Part shown: piece after piece, positions 45,179-54,871 of the stretch | Position numbering within the stretch: position 1 is the stretch's first letter | How the letters are laid out: every line of letters begins with the position of its first letter | From: Spiroplasma endosymbiont of Dioctria linearis | Lineage (GTDB): Bacteria > Bacillota_I > Bacilli_A > Mycoplasmatales > Mycoplasmataceae | Assembly (NCBI RefSeq): GCF_964030865.1 | Contig: NZ_OZ034984.1 | Location: 682,001-746,000 of the forward strand | Reading direction: 5' to 3' | DNA: 64,000 nt | Made by a program: the position numbers and the translations under genes | The notes under the pieces: generated by a model | Seen by the model: the letters and a program-made list of their open reading frames with translations, nothing else | What the model was told of the DNA's origin: nothing | The model's database searches: none

Positions 45179-46840
45179 ACTTTTAAATTCTCTAAGTTTT
45201 TCTTTATATACTTCTTTTTCTTGTTTTAAATCATCTTTTAATTTAAGTTTTAATTTTTCTTTTTCTTCTTTTGTTAAGTCCTTATTTCTAAGTTCTTTCA
45301 TTGTAGAAGAGTTTAAAGTAATAATTTTATTAGTATGTTCGTCCTTTAAACCTTTATTTTCAAGAATTCTTTGTTGGGATTTAATTCCCTTTTCACTTAA
45401 AAGATTTGATCCTTCTTCAATAAGTCCCTCTGATTTTGCAACAATTGTTGCAACAGCTACACCTCCAACAACATTTGCTCCTGTTCTTCCCATATCAAAC
45501 AAACCATCTAAGGGAGCAATTAGTTGTAGAACACTTCCTGCATAACCACCAAATCCAATTCCTCCTAATACCCCAACAGTAACAACTGTTGCAGTTCCAG
45601 GAACACCAGCTATTCCAAGTGATGCAATGACAGTAACAAACAAAGCCATTATAAAGAATGTAAATAATCCCATATCATGAACAGCACTTCCTGAACCAGT
45701 TCCTGTTCATAGAATACTTGTAGCTAATCCTGATTGAACTCCAGCACAAGCAATCAATCCCATAGTTGTAGAAATTGGTTGAATTGTATTAGCAGCTCTT
45801 CCATTTACTTTCATATCTTGTGTTAATGTTTCCATTGCAATTGGTAAGGATGCATTGGAAGATTGAGTAGAAAAACCTTGTATTAAAGGTTTTCAAGCAT
45901 TTTTTCATCATGCGCCAACTTTGATTCCACTTAAGAAAATTTCTAGTGTTAATAGACCTAAGGCAATTGCAACACCTAAATAACCTACTCCTATAATTTT
46001 TCCAATTGAAACTAATGCCCCTATTGGTCTTGAAGTAATTGAAACAGTAATCATAGACATAACAGCCAATGGCATTATTTTCATAAATGTCATTAAAATT
46101 GACATCATGACATCTCATCCTGTATCCATAGCTTTTCTAATTGCTTCCATTTCAACATGTTTTCTTTTTGATAGAATTTTTACACTTCCACCAGCTAAAG
46201 CACCAACTACCATTACAGGAATAATTGTGTTTTTAGATAAAGCTCCTACAATATTATTGGGAATATAATCTCAAATTATTTGCGGTAAAGGTACATTTTC
46301 TTTACCAGTAACAGAAGAATCAGGTGTTAATTCAAATCCTTTTCCTACTTTTACTAATAATCCTATAAAGAAAGTTATTGTAAACATTACAGCCACATTA
46401 AATAATAATAGAGCAATCCCCTTTGCTGTAATTCTTCCTAAACCAGTTTCACCAGGTTTAGATGTTATTTTAAATATTGCAATAAATACAATTGGCACTG
46501 TTAATAAGTAAACTCCATTTATAAATATATTTTTAAAGAATGAAGCTCAAATATTTAACTCATAAATTCAATATAATTCATTTCCTGGTTTGGAAATTTC
46601 TTCAAATGAATCTGAATTAGGAAAACCAACAATGGATTGTAAAACAATACCAAATATTAACCCAATTGACATTCCGAGTATAACTCTGTACATAAATGCA
46701 AATTTATATTTCTTTAAAAAGAATCATAAACCTACTTGTAAAGAAATAAATATAGTTATAGAGACAAGTGATTGTCATGTACTAATAGCTATAAAATCTC
46801 TAAGTAAATTATGACCTTGTTCTTCTGCTAAGAATTGCAT
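45161..46840 (-). CDS. Dicarboxylate/amino acid:cation symporter
   Basis: The 559-aa protein belongs to the DAACS (GltP/glutamate transporter) family. It has about eight helices plus two re-entrant loops; the Ser-rich loop 'STQSSNASLPIAMETL' corresponds to the family SSSxxTLP signature, and 'GSAVHDMG' and 'VPGTATV' follow. The last 120 residues form a charged cytoplasmic coiled tail not usual in the family. The frame crosses TGA(Trp) codons. It lies 16 bases after the nox gene, with AAAGGAGAG upstream, and is probably in its operon. Confidence 0.92.
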
Positions 46841-46856
46841 ATAATCTCTCCTTTTT

Positions 46857-48188
46857 TTATTTGTTTAACTTAGATAAAGCGATATGAATAATATCGACAG
46901 TTCTTGAAAATGGTGGAGCATAAGGTAAATCAATTTGTTCTAAATCAGAGTTTACTTTTGCCTTTTGTCAAATTAAAGCCGCCAAAGCATAAATTCTTAA
47001 AACAGAACTATTACTTCCAGCCATTTGAGCTCCCACTATTTCTTTTGTATTTTCATTAATTATCAATTTAAGATATAAGTCTTTTTGATTTGGAGTATAG
47101 TTCGTGTGATCCTTATCTTTAATAAAAACAGATTTTATATTCATATTATTTTTTAATGCCATTTGTTCTGTTATTCCAGTTCTTGCTATCTCTAAATCAA
47201 AAATTCTTAACATTGAACTTTGAATAGAACCAATAAATTTTGCTTTTTTTCCAGAAATATTATCTGCTATCACTTTTGCAAACTTACTTGCAACTGTAGC
47301 TAATGGTGAATAAATATCTTCATTATTAATATAATCCTTAGAGGTTGCACAATCGCCAGCTGCATAAACACCTTTAACATTTGTTTCACCCTTTTGATTA
47401 ACAATAATTGTTCCTCTGTCATTCATTTTTAAATTACTATTTTTTAAGAATAAAGTATTTGGTTGAAAACCAACAGAGAGTAAAACTGCATCTGCTTTAA
47501 TTTCTTTACCACTTTTTAATAAAATTGAACTAACTTTTTTATTTTTCAATTTTATTTCTACTAATTGTTCTCCAAGTAAAGTATTAATTTTTTTCTCAAT
47601 TAATTTTTCTTCTATTAAATTAGAAATTTCTTCATCAAAAGCCTTTTTCATAACTTTTGACTCCATTTCCAATAAATATACTTGTTTATTCAATTCAGTA
47701 AGGCTTTCTGTCATTTCTAATCCAATAAAACCAGCTCCAACAACAACAATTTTTTTGATTTTGTCATTATTAATTATTTTTTCCTTTAATAAAACTCCAT
47801 CTTCTAATGTTGTAAGAGAAAAAACATTTTCTCCATCAACACCACTAACATTTGGCTTAATAGGCTTTGCCCCTACTGCTAAAACTAAATTATCGTAATC
47901 TTCAAATTGACCATTAAAAAATACTTTTTTATTTTTGAAGTCAACTGAATCTACTTTTGTATTAGATATAATTTTAATACCTGTTTTTTCAAACTCTTCT
48001 TTTGTTCTTGCTATTAAAATATTTTTATCTTCAAAATTATTTGCAACAAAATATGGAAGTCCACATGCTCCAAGAGAAACGTAATCCTTTTCTTGTATAA
48101 CAGTTATTTCTATACTAGGATCATTTCTCTTAAGTCTAGCAGCAACACCCATTCCAGTTGCACTACCGCCAATAATTAATGTCTTCAT
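46857..48188 (-). CDS. CoA-disulfide reductase / NADH oxidase family flavoprotein
   Basis: This 443-aa FAD enzyme begins 'MKTLIIGGSATGMGVAARLKR' and has the active-site Cys42 in 'SLGACGLPYFVAN'. The NAD-binding 'IVVVGAGFIGLEM' and the second FAD motif 'GVYAAGDCATS' follow. It either reduces CoA disulfide or makes NADH oxidation with oxygen through a Cys-sulfenic acid; the sequence alone does not decide. The start is the ATG at 48188 with AAGGAG upstream. The longer in-frame opening to 48311 is judged non-coding. Confidence 0.93.
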
Positions 48189-48315
48189 TTTTCTCCTTAC
48201 CTTTAGCTTGCAATATATTAATGCCAATATTATTATAAGTACTAAATTCGCTTTTTTCATTTTAAATATAAAAAAATAATGACAATGTAGTGATACAAAA
48301 AAAGTAATCATAAAT

Positions 48316-49386
48316 TTAGAGTTTTTTAAACAAGGTATATTTACCTTGTTTTTTATAATTTGAATATCAAGAATATCATTTGATAACTGATTTCTTATAA
48401 ATGCTAATATCTTTTTTACAAAGCTTATTATTATGTATTGTCCCTTTTTTTAATAACGAGTGAAATGATTCAATAACAATATTGTCATAGCAAACTCCAG
48501 TGCGTCCCATAGAAATAATCATCTTGTGTTTATTTACAACACTAGCATATTCATGCGTCTTATATGACGACCCTTTATCGGAATGGATAATCATTCCATT
48601 TTTAAACAAACCTTTTCTTTTTGTTTTATTAATTGCTGATTTTAAATTTTTAATAATAAACTCATTGTTGTTTTTATTTGAAATTTTGTAATCAATAACT
48701 TCTCTTGTACTGCCATCAATAATTGTTGAAACATATAATTTACCATTGTTTGAAACCAAATACGTAACATCAGTGTACCAAACCTTATTTGGCTCCGTAA
48801 CGGACTTATAATCACGCCTTATAAGGTCTTTGTACGTTAAGTCAGATTTAGTTCTACCTTTATTTATCAACTTAACTAAATTTGCTCTTTTTTGAAAATT
48901 TGAAATAATACTATATTTTCTCATTATCCTTAAAACTTTTGATGTACTTATATTTGTATTGTATTCTTTAATGTAATAATCCCGTATTCTTCTATAACCA
49001 AATTGACATAAATTATCATCAAATATTTTTTTGATTCTTTGATAAATATCAAAATCACGATCATAAGTTTCATCAATGTTTTTATACTTATCCCAATAGG
49101 ATTTTTTGAGATTATATTTTATTAAAAGATCTTTTACTTTGATTTTTGAATTATTATTTAATTCATCTCTCATTGCTACTAGCAACTCTTTTTTGGTTGG
49201 GGCAATTTCAATAATACTTTTTTTAGATACTTTTGGATTTCTATTTTTATACAACCATGTATTTATTGTTGCAAAATTAACTTTGAATAATTTTGCAGCA
49301 TACATTATTGAATAATTATTTTTTGTAATTTCAGATATAACTTTGTTTTTGAACTCTAAATCGTATTTACGATTTACTCTTTTCAT
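48316..49386 (-). mobile_element. IS3-family (IS150-like) transposase
   Basis: The 356-aa protein has a helix-turn-helix N-terminus ('YSIMYAAKLFKVNFATINTWLYK') fused in frame to the DDE core: 'WYTDVTY', 'HSDKGSSYKTHEY' and 'NIVIESFHSLLKKG' hold the Asp, Asp and Glu. Three internal Trp codons are TGG, while two near the C-terminus (after 'KSVIK') are TGA. The product ends soon after 'WYSNYKK', so the usual LSPxxYR end is missing. No inverted terminal repeats or target duplication were found by eye. AAAGGAG precedes the start. Confidence 0.92.
48328..48351. terminator. Hairpin at the 3' end of the transposase
   Basis: AAACAAGGTA/TACCTTGTTT is a perfect 10-bp stem with T-run on the plus strand. 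It lies in the last codons of the transposase as read in table 4, so it could be a terminator of the element. Confidence 0.6.
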
Positions 49387-49416
49387 TTTTCTCCTTTACT
49401 TAATTAAAGCGCAAAA

Positions 49417-49440
49417 AAAGAATTGAGTTTTCAATTCTTT
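49417..49440 (-). terminator. Terminator after the 202-aa lipoprotein gene
   Basis: AAAGAATTGA/TCAATTCTTT with a 4-base loop is followed by seven T on the minus strand. Confidence 0.9.
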
Positions 49441-49484
49441 AATGTTTGTTTATATTTCAATTTATTTATAATTTGATATCAATA

Positions 49485-50093
49485 TTATTCAAAAAATGTC
49501 ATTGTCATATAGTGAATATTTTCTAATTGAATTTCACTTTTTACATCTTTATCAAACTTTAAAGCTAATGAAGTTGTTTCGTGTCCTTTGTTGTTTCAAA
49601 TTCCTTGTTCATCAAATTCACCAATTCCCATTTTTTTAACCGCTTCTAAAAATAAAGTTTTCATTGTTTTATTTTCATCTTCGGGTGAATTGATTACTTT
49701 CACATCAATTTCTTTACCGTCTTCGAATAACGCTAAACTAACTGCTTTATGTGATCAGTCTAATACTGTTTCCATATCTTTTGCTTTTGTTTCTACATTA
49801 GTTAGTGATTCACTAATTTTGTCATAAACATTTACTTGTAAAAAGTTATAACTTTCTGGATTACTGCCTTCTTTGTGAAAGAAGTCTTTATATGTAATGT
49901 TTGCGGGTGCATCGGCATCAATTTTTCCACCATCTTTTTCATTAATTAATTTACTTTCAACAATTTCTGAAAGTTCTTCATTTTTTACAATTTCTTTTTC
50001 AACAGTGTCATTTCCGCCACCACAAGAAACCAATACAGCACTTGTAGAAACTACTAAACCAGCAGCTCCTAAAATTCCTAATAATTTTTTCAT
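49485..50093 (-). CDS. Lipoprotein
   Basis: The 202-aa protein starts 'MKKLLGILGAAGLVVSTSAVLVSC', lipobox LVSC. The mature part is soluble and acidic with no recognised family; it ends 'MTMTFFE' after two TGA(Trp) codons, which shows it is native to a TGA-Trp genome. A structured 5' region (50141-50191) precedes it. It stands alone between two IS3 elements. Confidence 0.85.
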
Positions 50094-50140
50094 ATTTTAA
50101 TTTTCCTTATTTTAAAAATTTAATTTTGTTTTATATTGTT

Positions 50141-50191
50141 ATTGCGAATATCGACTATTGATTAATAATATTTTTTAATCAATAACGCAAT
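50141..50191 (-). promoter_or_regulatory. Nested hairpin in the leader of the 202-aa lipoprotein
   Basis: ATTGATTAA/TTAATCAAT form an inner stem and ATTGCG/CGCAAT an outer stem, so the whole 51 bases can fold. It lies 48 bases before the start codon. A role in regulation is possible. Confidence 0.45.
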
Positions 50192-50288
50192 TTGTCTTAT
50201 CCGATATTGCTTGTAGTTATTTTGACAAAAAAAAAATCAAGTCTTGCAAAGAATTAATAAAAATTAATTCTTGCTCAACTGATGATTT

Positions 50289-50773
50289 TTAATTACTTTT
50301 CTTAATTGCTAATTCTTTAGTAAACTCATTTCTACACTTTTCGCATACTTGATCTAAAGTCAGCATTTTATTACTGTCGTATTTTTGAATACATTCGCAA
50401 GTTATTTGTTTACCTTCAACTACGTAAGTTTTTTCATGCTTACTAAATTCTTGAAAATCAACTTCGCACATTACTTTCATAGTATCAGCACTCATATATT
50501 CACCATCTCTTATATAACAAACATCGCAAATTAAAATTTCTTCAAATCCTAATTTAAGTTGATAAACTCCTTCAGTTTTTCAATATGTGAGTCTATCTTC
50601 TAAAAAGAATCTAAAAAAACATGGTTCGCAAACTCCTCCTGCCATAAGATCCACTTTATCACATATTGGGCATTCGCCATTCTTATTTGAATGCTCAATC
50701 ATTGGTTTTATATATGTTTTATAAGTTTTTTTAGACTTGCTAACGCTTCGTCCTTAGTTATTTTTTTTACCAT
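50289..50773 (-). pseudogene. Multi-CxxC zinc-ribbon protein, frameshifted at A7
   Basis: From the ATG at 50773 (with AAGGAG upstream) 21 codons run to a TAA at 50708. In the overlapping frame the protein continues 'MIEHSNKNGECPICDKV' and has CPIC, CEPC, CDVC, CEC and CEKC, at least two zinc ribbons. Adding one A to the run at 50726-50732 gives one 161-aa protein, 'MVKKITKDEALASLKKTYK...'. The second frame has an ATG at 50702 without ribosome-binding site. It overlaps the end of the IS3 remnant by a few bases. A role in DNA or RNA binding is a guess. Confidence 0.65.
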
Positions 50774-51725
50774 ACAGGTTTCTCCTTTTCTTTTCTATCT
50801 ATTTTTTTAATACATTCTAAATTTCATCATTTAATTCATTTATGAACCCATTCAACGTACATATTTATATCTTCTTTACATTCCTTATTATTGTGAATTG
50901 TTCCTTTTTTGAGTTGACTATGTCAACCTTCCATTAAACCGTTATCATATGAAACACCAGTTTCTCCCATTGAAGTTAAAATTCCATATTTATCTGTAAA
51001 TATTTTGTATTCACCTGAAGTATATTGGCTTCCTCGATCAGAGTGAAGAATTAAACCTTCAGTGCTCATAAATTTTTCTTCAACACTTTTAACGGCTTTT
51101 ATAATATTTGGCATTACTAATCCATTATCATTATGTAATGAAATCTTGTAATCAACAACTTTTCTTGTGTTCTCATCAATTATTGTAGAAAGATATCTTT
51201 TACCATTTTTTGATATCAAGTATGTAACATCTGTATATCAAATTTGATTTTCAGCTCTTGATAAGTTAAATTCTCTATTAATTAAATCTTTTGAAAATTT
51301 AGGCTTTTCCTTATATATTCTTTTTTCTGCTTTTTTCTTATTCTTAATAACATAGTTTGAATAAATATTATTTTCTCTCATAATTCTCCTTACTTTTCAA
51401 TGACTAATATTTATACTGTATTCATATTTTAAATCTGCAGTAATTCTTCTATAACCATATTGGCATAAACTATCAATGAAAATTTTTTGTATTAATTTTG
51501 TTATTTGTTTATCTTTGTTTAATCGTTGTGAATAAATATTTTTATATTTAAGTCAGTATGATCTTTTAAGATTAAATAGCTCTAAAACATCTTTTAAAAA
51601 AAGTTATTTTTATCTACCAATTCTTTTATGAAAAAAACTTTATTAATATTTTTCATATCAATAACTTTATTATGTTTTTTTAGTAATTCAATTTTCATAT
51701 AATAATCGAGTCTGACTTTTTTCAC
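50767..51725 (-). mobile_element. Decayed IS3-family transposase
   Basis: A GTG start at 51725 after GGGGGA opens a 43-codon frame that stops at 51594. The next frame, shifted by one at T7 (51596-51602), carries the rest of an IS150-like transposase with 'WYTDVTY', 'HSDRGSQYT' and 'NGLMEGWHSQLKKG', so the DDE residues are still there. The HTH part is missing, and the C-terminus degenerates ('WVHKWIKWW') to a TAA at 50767. Trp is mostly TGA, unlike the intact element at 48-49 kb. It is a different and older copy. Confidence 0.8.
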
Positions 51726-51760
51726 TATATTCCCCCAAGATAAACTCAGAAAAACAAAAA

Positions 51761-51780
51761 CACTGGTTTTTACACCAGTG
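51761..51780 (-). terminator. Terminator-like hairpin 4 of the small-RNA region
   Basis: CACTGGT/ACCAGTG with a short loop is followed by GTTTTTGTTTTT on the minus strand. A weak -10 box (TAATAT, 51794-51799) lies upstream. Confidence 0.65.
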
Positions 51781-51813
51781 AACGATTCTCAAAATATTAA
51801 ATTTAGAAAATAA

Positions 51814-51863
51814 AAAACAAAGAGCCATTCACACAGTGCTTTGTTTTCCTTACTTATATTATA
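51814..51863 (-). ncRNA. Candidate small RNA 3 (promoter and hairpin)
   Basis: TGATATAAT (extended -10 at 51858-51866) is followed only about 11 bases later by a hairpin with arms AAAACAAAG and CTTTGTTTT and a 16-base loop, ending in T6. The RNA would be about 40 bases, nearly all hairpin. A promoter for the decayed transposase with a leader terminator is an alternative. Confidence 0.4.
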
Positions 51864-51914
51864 TCATTTAACACAATGATTTTTTTATAGAATCTAAACA
51901 TTTATATTTAATAA

Positions 51915-52023
51915 ATAAAAAAACTCCGAAGAGTTTTAGTGTGCATCAGCCCAATCAAGCACGGATTGTTTTCCTTTTCTTTAGGCGAAAAAAATTACCT
52001 CTTGAAAATCACTTTCCAAATAT
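51915..52023 (-). ncRNA. Candidate small RNA 2
   Basis: The minus strand has TATAAT at 52030-52035 within TTTGTAACGCTATAATA, and a terminator with arms AAAACTC/GAGTTTT, a UUCG loop and seven T at 51920-51937. The transcript of about 110 bases contains CAATC/GATTG and GTGC/GCAC pairings. It also has two tiny ORFs with ribosome-binding sites, one of 12 codons beginning TTGGAAAGT and one of 8 codons (MLDWADAH). No known RNA family fits. Confidence 0.5.
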
Positions 52024-52044
52024 ACCTTTATTATAGCGTTACAA

Positions 52045-52183
52045 AAAAATAAAAAGAAGTGAAAATTCACTTCTTCCCAACACTCTAGTTTTAGCCTCTA
52101 AAAAGTTCCCTAAGAAGCTAGTTGTTCCACAAGTAGACTAGGTCACCTACAAGCAGCTTTCCACAATTAAATCCTTAATTGAT
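52045..52183 (-). ncRNA. Candidate small RNA 1
   Basis: TATAAT at 52190-52195 lies within TTTGTAACGTTATAATA, the same 17-base context as in front of RNA 2. The transcript runs about 140 bases to a perfect terminator, AAGAAGTGAA/TTCACTTCTT with following T-run (52043-52075). It includes TAGGTGACCTA and AGCT...AGCT pairings and a 5-codon ORF starting GTGGAAAGC after AAGG. It matches no RNA I recognise (not SRP, tmRNA, RNase P or 6S). Confidence 0.5.
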
Positions 52184-52218
52184 ATTTATATTATAACGTT
52201 ACAAATGAAAAATTTATA

Positions 52219-52254
52219 CCCAAATATCATAGTAAAAATTTTGTAAATTTGGGT
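52219..52254. repeat. Inverted repeat ACCCAAAT/ATTTGGGT
   Basis: Eight-base arms at both ends of a 36-base AT-rich interval lie just upstream of the -10 box of RNA 1. They could be a binding site or stem. Confidence 0.5.
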
Positions 52255-52266
52255 AGCAGGATAAAG

Positions 52267-52460
52267 ACTGATATCATTTTGACTATAAACCCCCTAAAAG
52301 GTTGGTTTATTCGGCCAAAAAATGATATCAGTGAAAATAAAAGTGATATCACATTTGATATCACTTTTAACAATCGGCACCCGATTTTTTCTAAAAGTAC
52401 TTTAAACACTATGTTTTTTAAACTTGCAAATGATATCACATTTGCAAAAAACTGATATCC
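52267..52460. repeat. Cluster of six TGATATC sites in inverted repeats
   Basis: TGATATCA occurs at 52269, 52323, 52344, 52356 and 52431, and TGATATCC at 52453. The first two form 14-bp perfect arms (ACTGATATCATTTT at 52267 and its complement at 52319). The third and fourth form 13-bp arms with a 4-base loop (52339-52368). The fifth is the centre of TTGCAAATG/CATTTGCAA (52424-52447). Such density in 200 bases is far above chance. It lies between the nuclease gene end and RNA 1. Confidence 0.85.
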
Positions 52461-52505
52461 TTTGCAAAAAATATTCTTTGAAATTGAGTAAACAAAATTA
52501 ATTTA

Positions 52506-53600
52506 TTATTTATTACTTTTAATATTATTACAATCTCTGCATAACATTTTTAAATTTTCTGGTGTTGTTTTACCTTTTTTCGACCATGGTATTCAATGAT
52601 CACCTTGCATTAATTCAATATCAAACTTCTTTTGGCAAACAAAACATTGTCCGTTTTGTTTTTCATATTGAGAAATTTTTTGACTTTCTGTAAATGCTCG
52701 CAAACTCAAGTGTTTTTCCTCTCCAGAAAGAAGAAACTCATAAATACCTTTATTAGAAGTGACCTCATCATCTCTACGAAGTTCCTTTACCCTAATAGAA
52801 AATTCACTTGAATTATACGAATTTTCACTATATTTAAAATAAAGTCTACCTCAATCTACACTTTTCATTTCTGAATAATGATCAACGAAAGTGGTTTCAA
52901 TTCAATTAATAACTTTTCTAAAATATGTTCACAATTCATTTGCATCATTATCAAGTTGATGAGTACTCATGTATTCCTCTATGGTTTTCATTTTTTTGTC
53001 TAAAATTATTCACCTTAAACTAAGTTCTAATAAATTTTGTCTATTGACTTGTACATTTACATAATATTTTGAAATCTTATCTGCACCTTGACCCGGAGCG
53101 GAAAAATATCTCTTAGCATCACTTAATCACGCTCCTGTATAAACAGCATTTCTAAGCTCTTGATTCGATAGTTGTTCACCCGCAATGTTAATAGTAGTAA
53201 ATCAATCTAACTTTTCTTTATCAGTTCCCGTGCAAAAGTACACCATAAGTTTATAATTTAATATCTTGTCTTTTTCAACGTTGCTTAAACTATGAAAATA
53301 ATTACTTTTAATATGAAAAATGTTAGAAACATATTCACATATACTTATAATCCTTTGTTGTCCATCTAAGACTTCAAAATTATCGTCTCCATTATCAACT
53401 CAATATAATACGTTGAGCGGAAAATTATTTAATACCGTATTAATCACCGCTTCACGTTGCTCACCTTTGTAAACATACTCCCTTTGATATGCTGGTCTTA
53501 CATCTAATTTTCCACCATAAGCCTGAACACCAGTTAAGGCGTTATTTTTATAACCCTGCACCAAATCTCTAACTGGAATATTCTTTAATTTTATATCCAT
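52506..53600 (-). CDS. DUF262 and HNH nuclease-like protein
   Basis: The 364-aa protein has an N-terminal DUF262 (ParB/GmrS-like) domain with 'PAYQREYVYKGEQREAVI' and 'LDGQQRIISI', and a C-terminal HNH domain with 'CFVCQKKF', 'GDHWIPWSKKGKTTPENL' and 'CRDCNN'. Such proteins cleave DNA in GmrSD and BREX-type defence systems, often depending on modification. Trp is TGA or TGG. The start overlaps the stop of the methyltransferase gene (TAATG), so the two act together, probably as a restriction-modification pair. Confidence 0.88.
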
Positions 53601-54673
53601 TATTTATTCTTCCTTTTTATTATTATTCTAAAATATTTAGCTACTCCATTAATCATTGAAAGATAATTACCAGCAGCTTTTGTTTCTTTGTTGCTCATAA
53701 TACTATATCTTCCAATTCCATCAATAATTTCAAACTGATCAGGACTGAACTTATCTAAGAATGTAATTGGAACACCCATTGGTTCATAGTAATTTTCGGG
53801 AATTGACTTTGTAACATCAACATTAATTGCATCATAATTGTCATATTTTGGATTTTTACTATTATCATATTTATCAGTTAACACAAGTTCTTCGTGACGT
53901 TGAGCAAAGTCTAAGTTAGTGTATCACCTTACTCCTTTTACTTTTATGAATTTTCTACCTATTTTATCAATCTTCACAGTTGCAGCGTCGGCTCCATAAT
54001 GTTCTGGAACAGCAAACCATCGGTCTCCTGAGTGTATACTTTTCCCAAGTCAAACTTTATTTTCTTTTATTAAAGGGAAAACATTTTTATAAGTAATCGC
54101 GTTTACATTTCCAATAATGGAATATTGTTTACCGTATTCCTCCATTAAATCTATAAATTCCCTAAAAAGACTAAACGGCGGATTTGTAACAACGATATCA
54201 CTTTCTTTTAATAATTCAATACACTCATCCGATCTAAAGTCCCCGTTTGAAGTTTTGAAATTAATCATATCAAAATTATAAATATTTGAATCATCGCCCG
54301 TTCCATCATAGACCATAGCATATGATTTTCCGCCATCCTCTTTATAGTGAGTTGCAATTAATTTTTTTAGCCCCAAAAATTTAAATTGTTTATGAAAATA
54401 AACTCAAAATTGACTAGAAGCATTATCTAAAAGTTCTTTATCTTTAAACCTTTCATAAAACATAGTACGTTCAGTTTTAATTTTGAACCTTTTAACACTA
54501 ATTCTATTTTTCAAAACAGATAAAAGTTCTGGATCATCACAATTACAAAGAACTGTTTTTCCCAAAAATTTTTCTGGATAATATCTAATTTCATCCTCGA
54601 TAGTTTCTAGGGTTGTATAAAACTCATCATTTTTATTTTTATCAGCTTTTCTTAAATCTGCATTTTTAGCCAT
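53600..54673 (-). CDS. EcoRI-family adenine-specific DNA methyltransferase
   Basis: The 357-aa protein starts 'MAKNADLRKADKNKNDEFYTTLETIEDEIRYY', followed by 'KTVLCNCDDP' and the catalytic 'VVTNPPFSLFREF' (motif NPPF), the pattern of the EcoRI methylase family of N6-adenine methyltransferases. TGA(Trp) codons occur in three places. The start at 54673 has AAGGA upstream; the longer opening to 54712 is rejected. Its stop overlaps the start of the DUF262-HNH gene. The recognition site cannot be read from the sequence. Confidence 0.9.
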
Positions 54674-54871
54674 GTTTCTCGTTTTCCTTATTCTATAAGT
54701 AAATATTAGCATATATAAAATATGCTTTTTTTTATAAAAACAAATAGTATTTACTCAGATAATATAGTTTTAATAAATAATTGAGTGCACCATTAAGCGC
54801 CTTTAATATTTTAATGATGAATCTGAATTAATATATAAGGTCTATTTTGTACTCGTTTGGGATTTTTTACT

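Larger units (their letters stand above)
51726..52505. other. 780-base non-coding region with RNA modules and TGATATCA cluster
   Basis: There is no credible protein of normal length. From right to left it holds six GATATC-centred sites (52267-52460), the -10 box of candidate RNA 1, RNA 1 with terminator, RNA 2 with terminator, a short hairpin module, and a last hairpin. All terminators point to the minus strand. Details are in separate entries. Confidence 0.7.

Noticed and set aside
45789-46118. Minus-strand ORF of 109 codons within the symporter gene.
   Set aside because: It is an out-of-frame shadow of the symporter, which is continuous in another frame with clear DAACS motifs.
48189-48311. 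N-terminal extension of the NADH oxidase/CoA-disulfide reductase with a lipoprotein-like helix ending LIYC.
   Set aside because: The upstream ATG codons have no ribosome-binding site, while the ATG at 48188 has AAGGAG and starts at the conserved FAD motif.
51640-51835. ORF starting ATGGCTCTTTGT that crosses the small-RNA hairpins into the IS3 remnant.
   Set aside because: It runs through two terminators and overlaps the transposase start in another frame, and has no proper ribosome-binding site.
52249-52455. Overlapping 68- to 70-codon ORFs on both strands in the TGATATCA region.
   Set aside because: They are by-products of the inverted repeats, start without ribosome-binding sites, and have no protein-like composition.
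52267-52460. CRISPR array.
   Set aside because: The repeated unit is only 8 bases and palindromic, spacing is irregular, and there is no cas gene in the window.
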